Of a stretch of DNA of 20,494 nucleotides, positions 1 through 8,017 are shown piece after piece. Within the stretch, counting starts at the first letter, position 1. Every line of letters starts with the position of its first letter. The DNA comes from a virus, in IMG/VR virus record IMGVR_UViG_3300027747_000952, positions 1 to 20,494 of that record. One strand, 5' to 3'. Position numbers and translations under genes: made by a program. The notes under the pieces were generated by a model. That model was given only the letters and a program-made list of their open reading frames with translations. It searched no databases and had not been told where the DNA came from.

Positions 1-999
1 ATTCCGAAGATACTGTCAGACGCCCTTGCAATAAGTTTTGATACATCTGTTGGCCATGATTACTTAGAGGATAGTGATGAACGATATGAATTCTACCACA
101 GAAAAGAAGAACGAATCCCATTCGACCTTGACTACTTTAACAAAATCACCAAAGGAGGTCTCCCTAACAAGACACTTAATATTGCTCTTGCTGGGACTGG
201 TGTTGGTAAGTCTCTCTTTATGTGTCACGTTGCTGCTGGTGCTATGTCACAGGGTTTTAACGTACTCTATATTACTATGGAAATGGCTGAAGAGAAAATC
301 GCAGAACGTATTGATGCAAACTTGCTTAATGTTGCATTGGATGATTTGATGAGTTTGCCGAAAGATATGTATGACAAGAAAGTTGCAAAAGTTAAATCTA
401 AAGTAACTGGTAAATTGATTGTCAAAGAGTATCCAACAGCATCAGCATCTGCAACACATTTCAGAACATTGCTGAATGAATTGAATTTGAAGAAGTCTTT
501 TGTTCCACATATCATTTTTATTGATTATCTTAATATTTGTTGTTCATCAAGGATTAAGGCTGGAGCAAATATTAACTCCTACACATATGTCAAGTCTATT
601 GCAGAAGAACTCCGTGGTCTTGCCGTAGAGTATAATGTTCCAATCGTGAGTGCGACACAGACCACAAGAAGTGGATTCACCTCCTCTGATCCTGGTCTAG
701 AGGACACTAGTGAATCGTTTGGTCTGCCTGCGACTGCCGACTTTATGTTTGCCTTGGTTACATCCGAAGATTTGGAAGAACTTGGCCAACTGATGGTTAA
801 GCAATTGAAGAACAGATATAATGATCCTACATATTATAAACGATTCACTATTGGCGTTGATCGTTCTAAGATGAGACTTTATGATGTTGAACAATCTGGT
901 CAAGATGGGCTTGCTGATGCAGGTAACGATAAACCATTGAATACGTTTGGTGATAGAGAAATGAAAGCTAAAAAATCTTTTGAAGGTTTTAAAATATAA
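1..999 (+). CDS. 41: Replicative DNA helicase, T4 gp41 type (5' partial)
   Basis: This is the C-terminal 332 residues of a DnaB/gp41-like hexameric helicase; the reading frame is open from base 1, so the start lies outside the window. T4 gp41 is about 475 residues, so roughly the N-terminal third is missing. Visible motifs, numbered from the window edge, are Walker A AGTGVGKS (64-71), Walker B IIFIDY (171-176), the SATQTTRSG segment with Q220 and R223, and KNRY (270-273), which matches the gp41 C-terminal region. In the T4 replisome this enzyme unwinds DNA 5'-3' on the lagging strand and works with the primase. Its stop overlaps the next start (TAATG). The C-terminal tail after about residue 300 is low in conserved motifs. 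The RecA-fold helicase assignment is strong; gp41 rather than a generic DnaB rests on the TQTTRSG and KNRY context. Confidence 0.93.
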   Translation: MPKILSDALAISFDTSVGHDYLEDSDERYEFYHRKEERIPFDLDYFNKITKGGLPNKTLNIALAGTGVGKSLFMCHVAAGAMSQGFNVLYITMEMAEEKIAERIDANLLNVALDDLMSLPKDMYDKKVAKVKSKVTGKLIVKEYPTASASATHFRTLLNELNLKKSFVPHIIFIDYLNICCSSRIKAGANINSYTYVKSIAEELRGLAVEYNVPIVSATQTTRSGFTSSDPGLEDTSESFGLPATADFMFALVTSEDLEELGQLMVKQLKNRYNDPTYYKRFTIGVDRSKMRLYDVEQSGQDGLADAGNDKPLNTFGDREMKAKKSFEGFKI

Positions 1000-2102
1000 T
1001 GTTGTCTAAAGAAGATGCAATTTATTGTTCCAAGATATTTGAGAACTATTTTGGCAATTTTAATCGCATCGATGATTACATGCGTGACCAGAAATTGGCT
1101 TCATTGAGTTATCTATCTGAAAATCCTTTGTTTCCAATGGAAGATGATTTGTTTTCTGATTTTTCCATGTCACCTAATGATATGGATATTGAATTGGTTG
1201 AATGTGCAAATGAGACATGGGAAAATTTATTGAACATAACATCTTCACACATCAATATTTCTCCAGTTGGCCGCCAAGTACGTTTAGCCGTCAAAGAGAA
1301 AACAACAAATAAGTTTTTGGGGTTTATTCGACTTGGTTCACCTGTGATTAATTGCAAACCAAGAAATGAAATGCTTGGACAAGTATTCACACAGAAACCA
1401 GAAACATCAAAGTCATTTAATGATACAACGATGATGGGTTTTGTTATTGTTCCAACACAACCATTTGGTTTCAATTATCTTGGTGGTAAGTTACTTGCGG
1501 CTATCTGTTGTTCACACCAGGTTCGTAAAATTGTAAACGACAAATACGATATGAACCTGTGTTTGTTTGAAACCACAAGTCTATATGGTTCAACAAAATC
1601 ATCTTCACAGTATGATGGAATGAAGCCATATATAAAACATAAAGGTGAAACTGAAAGTGATTTTTTACCAATGATGCATGGAAAAATCTATGAAGATTTG
1701 GTTGAATTTGTTGAAACCCGAACAGGTAAACTTGTTGAAGATAATATATCAAGCAAGAAATTGAAAAAAAGTATGAAGATAATTTCTGTGATTAAATCTG
1801 CACTAAAAGGTACAGAAGAACTCACTAAATTTAATGATATAATTGAGAAAGCAAAAAGCTTGACCGAGCAGAAACGTTACTACATTTCAAACTATGGTTT
1901 TGAAAACTTTATTGATGTTGTAAATGGTAAAACTGATGTATTGATTAAAGGTGAAAACTATGACAAGTTTGAACTTGAAAATATCATAGCATGGTGGAAA
2001 AACAAAGCAACAAATCGTTATGAGACCTTGAAAAAAGACAACAGACTGAGAACGGAACTTGAAGTTTGGACTTTAGGCAAAGACATACAAATTATAAGGT
2101 AA
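999..2102 (+). CDS. DUF4338/DruA-like protein
   Basis: A 367-residue protein whose middle resembles the DUF4338 family, which includes DruA of the Druantia defence system. The parts that match my memory of the family are FLGFIRLGSPV (106-116) followed by an Arg-rich turn (KPRNEMLG), then LGGKLLA (161-167), S-x-x-VR (172-176), a KY pair (182-183), and TTSLYG plus SSQYDGM (192-209). The C-terminal 150 residues are Lys/Glu-rich and look helical, and I cannot assign them. The biochemical function of DUF4338 is not known to me, so none is claimed. The gene is translationally coupled to the helicase by a TAATG overlap, which suggests expression with replication genes. It could instead be a family specific to T4-like phages that shares only this core. 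Confidence 0.6.
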   Translation: MLSKEDAIYCSKIFENYFGNFNRIDDYMRDQKLASLSYLSENPLFPMEDDLFSDFSMSPNDMDIELVECANETWENLLNITSSHINISPVGRQVRLAVKEKTTNKFLGFIRLGSPVINCKPRNEMLGQVFTQKPETSKSFNDTTMMGFVIVPTQPFGFNYLGGKLLAAICCSHQVRKIVNDKYDMNLCLFETTSLYGSTKSSSQYDGMKPYIKHKGETESDFLPMMHGKIYEDLVEFVETRTGKLVEDNISSKKLKKSMKIISVIKSALKGTEELTKFNDIIEKAKSLTEQKRYYISNYGFENFIDVVNGKTDVLIKGENYDKFELENIIAWWKNKATNRYETLKKDNRLRTELEVWTLGKDIQIIR

Positions 2103-2107
2103 TTATT

Positions 2108-2176
2108 ATGACTGCAACAGTGATTATTCTAACTACAGGGTCACAAGACCTTGTTAGAGTCGTTTGGCTGAAGTAG
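2108..2176 (+). pseudogene. Relic of a glycosyltransferase N-terminus
   Basis: A 22-codon open frame reading MTATVIILTTGSQDLVRVV then WLK and a stop. It aligns with the first residues of the intact GT2-like gene at 2905 (VSATVIIPTTGTPELRKAI), and the similarity is also visible in the DNA. An AAGG at 2096-2099 precedes its ATG. It ends where the intact copy continues into its nucleotide-binding region, so it cannot be functional as a transferase. The simplest reading is the start of a former second GT2 copy, truncated by deletion. It could still be translated as a short peptide. Confidence 0.7.
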
Positions 2177-2304
2177 AGAAGATGATTATCCCTTTCCTAA
2201 ATAAACTATATAGTACAGGTGATAAGGAATATGTCTACTGACCTAACCGTAAACCTACAATTGAAAAACGAATAGAGAAGATATTAAAATTAACAAGGAG
2301 ATAA
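2158..2304 (+). pseudogene. Relic of a C-terminal coding segment with in-frame stop
   Basis: In a different frame from the preceding relic, this stretch reads like the end of a real protein: VEKMIIPFLNKLY, STGDKEYVY, a TGA at 2239-2241, then PNRKPTIEKRIEKILKLTRR and a stop at 2302-2304. Replacing the TGA by a Trp codon would give a YWPNRKP motif, which fits protein tails seen in sugar-modification genes of phages, as far as I recall. There is no start codon with a ribosome site that would read through it. It is probably the far end of the same deleted gene or of a second one. It overlaps the first relic by a few bases at the presumed deletion junction. Confidence 0.5.
2295..2300 (+). promoter_or_regulatory. 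Strong Shine-Dalgarno of the first sugar-island gene
   Basis: AAGGAG lies 6 bases before the ATG at 2307. It is the clearest ribosome binding site in the first 12 kb; most downstream island genes rely on stop/start overlaps instead. It marks 2307 as the lead cistron of the island. Confidence 0.75.
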
Positions 2305-2306
2305 TT

Positions 2307-2894
2307 ATGAAGTTATATAATGAGGTAAGACATCGCATGGGTTCTAGGATTCCTGGTTTTGATTATATGTTCAACTTTTTAAAAACGGTAAAAGATCCGT
2401 TAATTGTTGAGACTGGTTGTGCTAGACAAGAAAACAATTTTGAGTGGGACGGCCAAAGCAGTTTACTCTTTGATGACTTCATTAATGAACATGGTGGAGA
2501 TTTCTTTACAGTAGATATTGCAAAAGAAAGTGTTGAATACTGTGTAAGTAAAGTATCTAATAAAACAAAAGTAGTATTAGGTGATAGTATCATCTTCCTG
2601 AAACAGTTTAATGATGATCTATTGAAAGAAGGTAGAAAAATAGACCTTGTTTACTTGGATAGTTTTGATGCACCTAGTGATAATACAGAATTACATTTAC
2701 AAAGTGAAATTCATCACCTATACGAATTTCTAACAATTCTACCTTCACTAAGACCAGGTTCATTGGTTGTTACTGATGATAATTTACCTGATGGTGATGG
2801 AATCAGGGGTAAAGGTCGCTTAGTATATAATTATATGAGACATATTGGTAACCCACCAGTATCATTTAGCAATCAAATTATTTGGAAATTTTGA
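2307..2894 (+). CDS. Class I SAM-dependent methyltransferase
   Basis: A 195-residue protein with the order of motifs of a Rossmann-fold methyltransferase: VETGC (34-38) as a motif I variant, FTVDI with acidic D70 at the end of strand 2 that would bind the ribose of S-adenosylmethionine, a DLVYLD segment (113-118), and LVVTDDN near residue 152 after a predicted last core strand. The length suits a minimal catalytic domain with no extra substrate domain. The acceptor cannot be seen. Because it opens a run of glycosyltransferases, O-methylation of a sugar or nucleotide sugar is the likeliest role, by inference. It is preceded by AAGGAG and followed after 10 bases by the GTG start of the GT2-like gene. 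I see no DNA-methyltransferase motif such as DPPY or PC. Confidence 0.8.
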   Translation: MKLYNEVRHRMGSRIPGFDYMFNFLKTVKDPLIVETGCARQENNFEWDGQSSLLFDDFINEHGGDFFTVDIAKESVEYCVSKVSNKTKVVLGDSIIFLKQFNDDLLKEGRKIDLVYLDSFDAPSDNTELHLQSEIHHLYEFLTILPSLRPGSLVVTDDNLPDGDGIRGKGRLVYNYMRHIGNPPVSFSNQIIWKF

Positions 2895-2904
2895 GAGATT
2901 AATT

Positions 2905-3612
2905 GTGTCAGCTACCGTGATTATACCAACTACAGGAACACCAGAATTACGTAAAGCAATTGAAAGTGTTTTGAATCAAACATATCCAACAACATGTTAT
3001 GTGGTGTGTGATGGTGATCAATATACTGGAAGAACTAAAGTAATTGTAGACGATTATCTCAGTAATAAAAATTTAAAACTTTGCGTACTTCCCATAAACG
3101 TTGGTGCTAATGGTTTTTATGGTCACCGTGTCTATGCATCATTCACACACTTGATCGACACCGAATATGTATTGTATCTTGACCAGGACTGTTGGTTTGA
3201 TAAAGATCATGTGCAAACATGTATTGATACAATCAAAAAGACCAATCTGGATTGGTCATATAGCCTAAGAAAAATCGTAGACAAAGACGGCCTATATATT
3301 TGTAACGATGATTGTGAATCATTAGGTAAATGGAAATGTTTTCAAGATTACCATCATATTGACACTAATAACTATTGCATTAAAACTTCGGTTGCGATAA
3401 GATTAGCCTCTGCATGGCATGGTGGGTGGGGACAAGATCGTGTATTCTTTAATGCACTATCGACACATTTTAAAAAGTTTGATTGCACTGGTAAATACAC
3501 AACAAATTATCGTTTGGCTGGTAATGATGGTTCTGTTAAAGACACATTTTTTGAATTTGGCAATAACGTTATGAATGAAAGATTCAAAGGCAAATTGCCT
3601 TGGAGAAAATAA
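2905..3612 (+). CDS. GT2-like (GT-A fold) glycosyltransferase
   Basis: A family 2-like glycosyltransferase of 235 residues. The N-terminus ATVIIPTTGTPELRKAIESV is the classic GT2 opening in which the nucleotide sugar binds. YLDQDCWFD (91-99) carries the DxD (D93, D95) that holds a metal and the sugar diphosphate, and HGGWGQDR (172-179) resembles the acceptor/catalytic segment. No membrane segment is seen. I chose the GTG at 2905 because it places the conserved strand right at the N-terminus and a GAGAG ribosome site sits just upstream; an in-frame TTG at 2845 would run far into the methyltransferase. The start of this gene is duplicated as a relic at 2108. Donor and acceptor sugars are not predictable. 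Confidence 0.85.
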   Translation: MSATVIIPTTGTPELRKAIESVLNQTYPTTCYVVCDGDQYTGRTKVIVDDYLSNKNLKLCVLPINVGANGFYGHRVYASFTHLIDTEYVLYLDQDCWFDKDHVQTCIDTIKKTNLDWSYSLRKIVDKDGLYICNDDCESLGKWKCFQDYHHIDTNNYCIKTSVAIRLASAWHGGWGQDRVFFNALSTHFKKFDCTGKYTTNYRLAGNDGSVKDTFFEFGNNVMNERFKGKLPWRK

Positions 3613-3626
3613 GATAGGATTTTAAA

Positions 3627-4487
3627 ATGAAAGATTTGATTATTGGTGGTTGTACCAATTATGGTATTAATCAATTGAAACCTTGGGTTTTATCTATCAA
3701 TGAAACCATGAAAGATGCACATAAAGTTATGTGTGTTGGTAATGCAACATTGCAAACTAGGCATTGGTTAATTGAACAGGGTTTTGAAATTGTTGATATG
3801 CCTGAAGCAAATATTCCGGTTCATGTATTAAGATTCCTTTCAATATATGACTATCTAAAAAACAATCATCAAAAATTTCGATATGTTGTAACAACTGATG
3901 TTAAAGATGTTTTCTTTCAACGTGATCCATTTGAATGGTTGAATGATTTTTTTAAGAACAGACCTAAGTTTTCTTTGATTGCTGGTTCAGAAGGCATGAG
4001 ATATAAAGATGAGCCTTGGGGCAATGATAACCTCATGCAATGTTATGGACCATATGTTCACAACATATTTAAAAATAATGAAATCTACAATGTAGGAACA
4101 CTTGCTGGTAAAGCTGAATATGTGAAAGATTTAGTATTCAATATTTTCACCAATGCTATCAATAGGCCTATTCCTATTGTTGATCAAGCCGTTTATAATG
4201 TATTGTTGGGAACGCAACCATATCTTGACACCACATACTTTGCTCAACAACGTGATGCATGGGCTTGTCAGGCAGGCACTACAGTTGACCCATCCAAGAT
4301 TAAAGATTTTAGACCTTTCTTAACAGAAAAAGAGCCAACTTTTGAAGATGGTATTGTTAAGACAGCTGATGGCGAACCTTTTATTATTGTACACCAGTAT
4401 GATAGAGTTCCTGAGTGGAAAAAGTTTGTAGAAGAAAAATATGAACAAGAAGATCAATCACAAAATTTTACTTACAGGACAGCATAA
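3627..4487 (+). CDS. GT-A-like glycosyltransferase
   Basis: A 286-residue protein with GT-A features: an N-terminal strand (LIIGGCTNYG), then VVTTDVKDVFFQRDPF starting at residue 87, where D91 and D94 form a DxxD-type metal/nucleotide-sugar site, followed by YNVGTLAGK and VDQAVYNVLL, and VHQYDRVPEW near the end. This arrangement (D-x-x-D-VFFQ.DPF, NxG, DQ, HQYD) is typical of inverting and retaining transferases that use nucleotide sugars. I do not place it in a numbered family. No signal peptide or membrane helix is present, so it should act in the cytosol. Its stop overlaps the next ATG (TAATG), so the two are translationally coupled. Confidence 0.7.
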   Translation: MKDLIIGGCTNYGINQLKPWVLSINETMKDAHKVMCVGNATLQTRHWLIEQGFEIVDMPEANIPVHVLRFLSIYDYLKNNHQKFRYVVTTDVKDVFFQRDPFEWLNDFFKNRPKFSLIAGSEGMRYKDEPWGNDNLMQCYGPYVHNIFKNNEIYNVGTLAGKAEYVKDLVFNIFTNAINRPIPIVDQAVYNVLLGTQPYLDTTYFAQQRDAWACQAGTTVDPSKIKDFRPFLTEKEPTFEDGIVKTADGEPFIIVHQYDRVPEWKKFVEEKYEQEDQSQNFTYRTA

Positions 4488-5302
4488 TGAATAATATTAG
4501 TATCGTAACTGCATTTTTTGATATTGGTCGTGGTGATTGGACACCAGATAAAGGTCTTCCGCACTATCTAGAAAGAAAAACTGAAACATATTTGGAAAGA
4601 TTTGGATATTTGACCAATTTGAAAAATGACATAACTGTTTTCACAACGGAAGATTTGGCACCAAAAGTTCAAGAAATTTGCAAAAACAGAACAGAAAAAA
4701 CAAATATTGTCATTTTAGATTTGAATGAACGTTTCAGTAAAATTAAAGAAGATATATCCAACATTCAAAAAGATCCAAAATTTCAAAGTAGAGTTCACCC
4801 TTCACAAGTAAAGAATCCAGAATATTGGAATCCAGACTATGTTTTAGTTACAAATTTGAAAGCTTTCTTTGTTGATGTTGCTATACAAAACAATTTTGTG
4901 CAACAAGATATGGTTGCTTGGATTGATTTTGGTTATTGCCGCAGCATGGCGAATATACCAAAAAGTAGAGAATGGTCATATGATTTTGATGAGAGCAAAA
5001 TTCATATGTTCAATTACAAACCATATGACGGCAAACCAATCGAAAGTGTTGTACTAGAGAATGACGTTTATATACTCGGCGCAAAAGTTGTTGCTCATAA
5101 AAATAAATGGCCTTTGATGGCACAGTTGATGGGTAATAGTCACCAATTACTTAAACAAAAAGAATTGGTTGACGATGACCAGGGTCTCTGGTTGCAATCC
5201 TATATAAGTCAACCGCAAGAGTTTGAATTACATAAAATTCCTGACCACCAATTTGGTTATGATCCCTTTGTTCTTTTTAATGATTTCAATAAAACACTAT
5301 GA
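4487..5302 (+). CDS. HtrL/YibB (WlaTC)-type protein, putative glycosyltransferase
   Basis: A 271-residue protein that matches the HtrL_YibB/WlaTC family. The N-terminus SIVTAFFDIGRGDW is diagnostic, followed by an R..ETYLERF segment and MVAWIDFGY (142-150), where D147 is the likely metal or sugar-phosphate ligand. WlaTC-type proteins occur in lipopolysaccharide and capsule loci and are regarded as glycosyltransferases. The segment between about 75 and 115 is Lys-rich and variable. The gene overlaps its upstream neighbour by TAATG and its downstream neighbour by ATGA, so it is expressed as one unit with them. A target on a surface polysaccharide is inferred from family context only. Confidence 0.85.
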   Translation: MNNISIVTAFFDIGRGDWTPDKGLPHYLERKTETYLERFGYLTNLKNDITVFTTEDLAPKVQEICKNRTEKTNIVILDLNERFSKIKEDISNIQKDPKFQSRVHPSQVKNPEYWNPDYVLVTNLKAFFVDVAIQNNFVQQDMVAWIDFGYCRSMANIPKSREWSYDFDESKIHMFNYKPYDGKPIESVVLENDVYILGAKVVAHKNKWPLMAQLMGNSHQLLKQKELVDDDQGLWLQSYISQPQEFELHKIPDHQFGYDPFVLFNDFNKTL

Positions 5303-6033
5303 AAATAAATTTATATTGCACCGCAAACCTTGGTGATTTTATGAGTGCTTTACCTGTACTATCTGGTGTAGCAAAATATACTAATGAAAATATCGATTTC
5401 ATTATTAGACCTGAGATGCGTAAGTTTAATGGAATTAAAGAATTTTTAATGCATCAAGGATTCTTTTCGAGTGTCAATTACTCCGATGAAATATTTTCTT
5501 ATGGTACAATTTTGAATCTCAGTTCATGGACAAGAGAAGAAAAGAATAATCCAAATAGACCTATTGAAACATGTCGTTATGAAAATTGGATTAATGACAA
5601 TTACGGAATGATGTTTGAAGTTGATGATAACTTTGAAGTTAAAATACAAGACATGGATGTTGAGAGTTTTAATGATAAACACATTATTGGTGATAGATGG
5701 TCACATGAAACTATTGACTCAACTAGAAATACAAATGTAGTTGAACATGGAGCTAAACCTGATCCTTCAAAAGTATTTTACTTGGATTATTCTAAATCGT
5801 TGATGCATAACTGCAACATTATTAAAAAAAATCCTAATCCATTCATTACAACATTCACAGGTGTTGGTATTATTGCAGATATGATGAATAAAGAAACTCT
5901 TGTTTGTTGGGATGATAATATGCAAGAGTGGGTCAAAAGAACATTCAATAAACCAATCGATTTTGATTTTGAACGTCATTATTATGGCAACAGAAAATCA
6001 AAGTTAGTTTATGTGAAAGATTTGGTATTATGA
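5299..6033 (+). CDS. GT9/heptosyltransferase-like protein, divergent
   Basis: A 244-residue protein. Its start, NLGDFMSALPVLSGV, is the glycine-rich loop and first helix seen in heptosyltransferase (GT9, GT-B fold) proteins. The C-terminal part contains FITTFTGVGIIADMMNK, which lines up with the donor-binding GGDTG segment of its neighbour at 6692 but has lost the GD pair. It is also shorter than a usual GT9 enzyme of about 320-350 residues. It may be a divergent or inactive GT-B protein, or a partner subunit of the one at 6692. ATGA overlaps join it to both neighbours. Confidence 0.55.
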   Translation: MKINLYCTANLGDFMSALPVLSGVAKYTNENIDFIIRPEMRKFNGIKEFLMHQGFFSSVNYSDEIFSYGTILNLSSWTREEKNNPNRPIETCRYENWINDNYGMMFEVDDNFEVKIQDMDVESFNDKHIIGDRWSHETIDSTRNTNVVEHGAKPDPSKVFYLDYSKSLMHNCNIIKKNPNPFITTFTGVGIIADMMNKETLVCWDDNMQEWVKRTFNKPIDFDFERHYYGNRKSKLVYVKDLVL

Positions 6034-6689
6034 GAAATATTCCCATCATAGTTACTGCATATACTGGCGGAGAAGGCTCAGACATAAAAAGAAAAATGGT
6101 GGAAACACTATGTAAAGAACTGAGTCAATTAGGAATGTATGTTTGCCTAGCATCACATTCTACTATACCCGAAAGCACACAACAGTATTGTAATGGTTTC
6201 ATTTATGATTCGGATAATGATTTTCACATAAATGGATTACCGGTAGAAGGCCGCAATCATGGAATAGCAGAAATCAAATCAATACATAATGCTTTAAATT
6301 ATTTGGAAAGATTTGGTTTTACTGAATTTTTTAAAGTGACTTATGATGCTGATCCAAAATTACCTTACGTTACAATTATTGAGAGAGCTCAATTCATTGT
6401 AGATAACTATAAGAAAGAATTCATATGTTCTGGTTGGGGCGACAATAGAACTCTTGCAGCTTTGATGTTTTATTCTACTTTTGATTTTTATAGAAAAATT
6501 ACTCCCCTAGATACACCAGAACAATATAAATCTTGTTTTGAGGTGAATTGGTTTTTAAGTGCTGAAAACAAAAATATGTTAGACAAAATTCATATGTGTC
6601 ATGTTAGGTTGTATGATGACTTTCTAGGATTTCCAATTAGAGATTATGCCCACCAAGGTGGAACTGAAATAGATAACTATCCTTATTAA
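6030..6689 (+). CDS. Putative GT-A-like protein of the sugar island
   Basis: A 219-residue protein of unknown family. It begins with a strand typical of GT-A enzymes (IPIIVTAYTGG), has a paired LGMYVCLASHS strand, and carries YDADPK with a possible DxD at residues 106-108. Near the end are CHVRLYDDF and a HQGG segment. No membrane or secretion signal is seen. The GT assignment rests on the N-terminal strand, the DAD motif and the surroundings; it could equally be a sugar-binding or other nucleotide-diphospho-sugar protein. The ATG overlaps the previous stop (ATGA), and the next gene starts 2 bases after its stop. Confidence 0.5.
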   Translation: MRNIPIIVTAYTGGEGSDIKRKMVETLCKELSQLGMYVCLASHSTIPESTQQYCNGFIYDSDNDFHINGLPVEGRNHGIAEIKSIHNALNYLERFGFTEFFKVTYDADPKLPYVTIIERAQFIVDNYKKEFICSGWGDNRTLAALMFYSTFDFYRKITPLDTPEQYKSCFEVNWFLSAENKNMLDKIHMCHVRLYDDFLGFPIRDYAHQGGTEIDNYPY

Positions 6690-6691
6690 AA

Positions 6692-7399
6692 ATGATTATT
6701 AATATTACTGAAGGTGTATTTGGTGGTCCCGTTCGTAACGGCGATCTTGTTGCTGTTGCTAATGTTGTGGCTCATTTGAGAAAAGAACAACCAGAAATTA
6801 AGTTTCACATGAAACCAGGTTCTGTAAATTCCGCTGATTATGTGCAGAAGTTTTATCAGTTTATGTTAAAGAATACAGACTATTTCACTGAAGATATTGG
6901 TCAACAAGATTTAACATGGAGAAAAGTTAACTTATGGGATTTACGTGATATGATTGGTGATAGTGTAGTTATTACCAATAATAAAGTCACAGAAAAAAAG
7001 ATTGTTGTGTGTCCTATTTTTGATGCACCATATAATACATATCGCAATTGGCCAAAAGAGGTGTTTGAATCTGTCATTAAAAAATATTCAACTGATGAGT
7101 ATAAAGAATATGATAAGTTAATATGTGTAGATAATCGTTTTGGTGATTTTTTTAAATTTGATGGTTGGAAAATTTCTACAGATTTCGAACAAAATCTTAA
7201 TCACATTATGACTGCCGAAACCTTTATTGGTGGTGATACAGGTACAAGTCATTTTGCTTGGGCACTTGACAAAAGTCCTAAAAATCTATTATACTACAAT
7301 TCTGGTCGTGGTATGATGCATTGTTTACCATTTTATCTTTTAGAAGGTAAAGGTAAAGTAATGAAGTATTGGTTAAACATGGAAAATACAACTTTTTGA
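6692..7399 (+). CDS. GT9/heptosyltransferase-like glycosyltransferase
   Basis: A 235-residue GT-B-like protein. The C-terminal donor site is clear: FIGGDTGTSHFAWAL (from residue 178) matches the heptosyltransferase consensus (G-x-D-[ST]-G-x-x-H-x-A). The middle holds KKIVVCPIFDAPYNTYRNWP, which corresponds to the start of the second Rossmann domain with the W-P pair that precedes the donor helix. The N-terminal domain is shorter than in bacterial ADP-heptose transferases. GT9 enzymes add heptose or related sugars to lipopolysaccharide core. Here the donor is unknown, though the HAD plus nucleotidyltransferase fusion nearby could supply an activated sugar. It begins 2 bases after the upstream stop. 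Confidence 0.75.
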   Translation: MIINITEGVFGGPVRNGDLVAVANVVAHLRKEQPEIKFHMKPGSVNSADYVQKFYQFMLKNTDYFTEDIGQQDLTWRKVNLWDLRDMIGDSVVITNNKVTEKKIVVCPIFDAPYNTYRNWPKEVFESVIKKYSTDEYKEYDKLICVDNRFGDFFKFDGWKISTDFEQNLNHIMTAETFIGGDTGTSHFAWALDKSPKNLLYYNSGRGMMHCLPFYLLEGKGKVMKYWLNMENTTF

Positions 7400-7407
7400 T
7401 AGATCGT

Positions 7408-8016
7408 ATGAAATTAGGAATAGTATTGACGGGAATCACCAATGGTAGTGGACGTGATTGGAAAAATAATTGTGCAAGTGTCAAAGAAAAAATCATTGAT
7501 TGTTGGAAAGACCATGAAGTTAAATTATATTTAACAACATATGACAATTCAGAGATTGAAGAGTTGAATGAGTTTTTTAAACCTGATAAAATACAAATTT
7601 TTAAATTTGAAGGCAGTCATCAAAGAACAACTTACTATTCAAGTTTATTTAGTTTGATGAATGAAGATTTAGATTTCATTATATCCACAAGATTTGACAT
7701 TGATTTCAATGAAAGATTATCAAGTTATAATTTTGATATGAATAAAATGAATTTTATTTTTAGAGATAATTTGGATCTCTGGACTCGAAATAGATTTGTT
7801 GGTGATTGTCTACATGGAATACCTAAAGAGTATTTGCCTTGGTTTCTACAAGCACTAATGATTGAACACCAAACAAATTCTTGGTTTATGCATGGAATAT
7901 ATAATAGACTGATCGATATGTCTTTTGATACAGAAAAAATACATTTTTTATTAGAAGGTAATCATTCTAGTAATGAAAATTCGTTTTATAATTTAATGAG
8001 AGTGAAAGAAACTTAA
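7408..8016 (+). CDS. Member 1 of a four-copy transferase-like family
   Basis: A 202-residue protein. I start it at the ATG at 7408 (MKLGIVLTG), which aligns with the N-termini of its three relatives at 9391, 10147 and 10854; an in-frame TTG further upstream would overlap the previous gene. The family pattern is a first strand ending in TG or VG, a YLTTYD or DVFI.TYD strand near residue 40, and a short motif after an acidic strand, here LDFIISTRFDIDFN, elsewhere YDYLIRARFDLMYN. The R-x-D part could be a DxD-like nucleotide-sugar site, so these are candidate glycosyltransferases, but the family is not one I can name. This copy is the most divergent and sits apart from the other three. It is very AT-rich. 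Confidence 0.55.
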   Translation: MKLGIVLTGITNGSGRDWKNNCASVKEKIIDCWKDHEVKLYLTTYDNSEIEELNEFFKPDKIQIFKFEGSHQRTTYYSSLFSLMNEDLDFIISTRFDIDFNERLSSYNFDMNKMNFIFRDNLDLWTRNRFVGDCLHGIPKEYLPWFLQALMIEHQTNSWFMHGIYNRLIDMSFDTEKIHFLLEGNHSSNENSFYNLMRVKET

Positions 8017-8017
8017 T

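Noticed and set aside
74-349. Overlapping + strand open frame at the left edge
   Set aside because: It is a frame shadow of the helicase, whose frame is open from base 1 and contains Walker A; the shadow has a Leu-rich, compositionally odd translation.
1109-1474. Minus-strand open frames, here and under most other genes (e.g. 18873-19259)
   Set aside because: They lie opposite well-supported genes, have no ribosome sites or motifs, and have Phe/Ile/Ser-rich translations typical of antisense shadows in AT-rich DNA.
2144-2155. ACAAG-AC-CTTGT hairpin after the DruA-like gene as a terminator
   Set aside because: The stem is only 5 bp with a 2-base loop and no T-run follows.
2261-2290. TTGAAA (2261-2266) with TAAAAT (2285-2290) as a sigma70-type promoter for the island
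   Set aside because: The predicted transcript start would fall inside the AAGGAG ribosome site of the gene at 2307, so the leader would be too short; both hexamers are likely in AT-rich DNA.
2103-2306. tRNA or structured RNA in the only sizeable gap
   Set aside because: I see no cloverleaf arms or TTC-type T-loop, and both parts of the gap read as coding relics.
2845-2904. TTG-initiated extension of the GT2-like protein
   Set aside because: It would overlap the methyltransferase by 50 bases and add residues before the conserved first strand; the GTG at 2905 is better placed.
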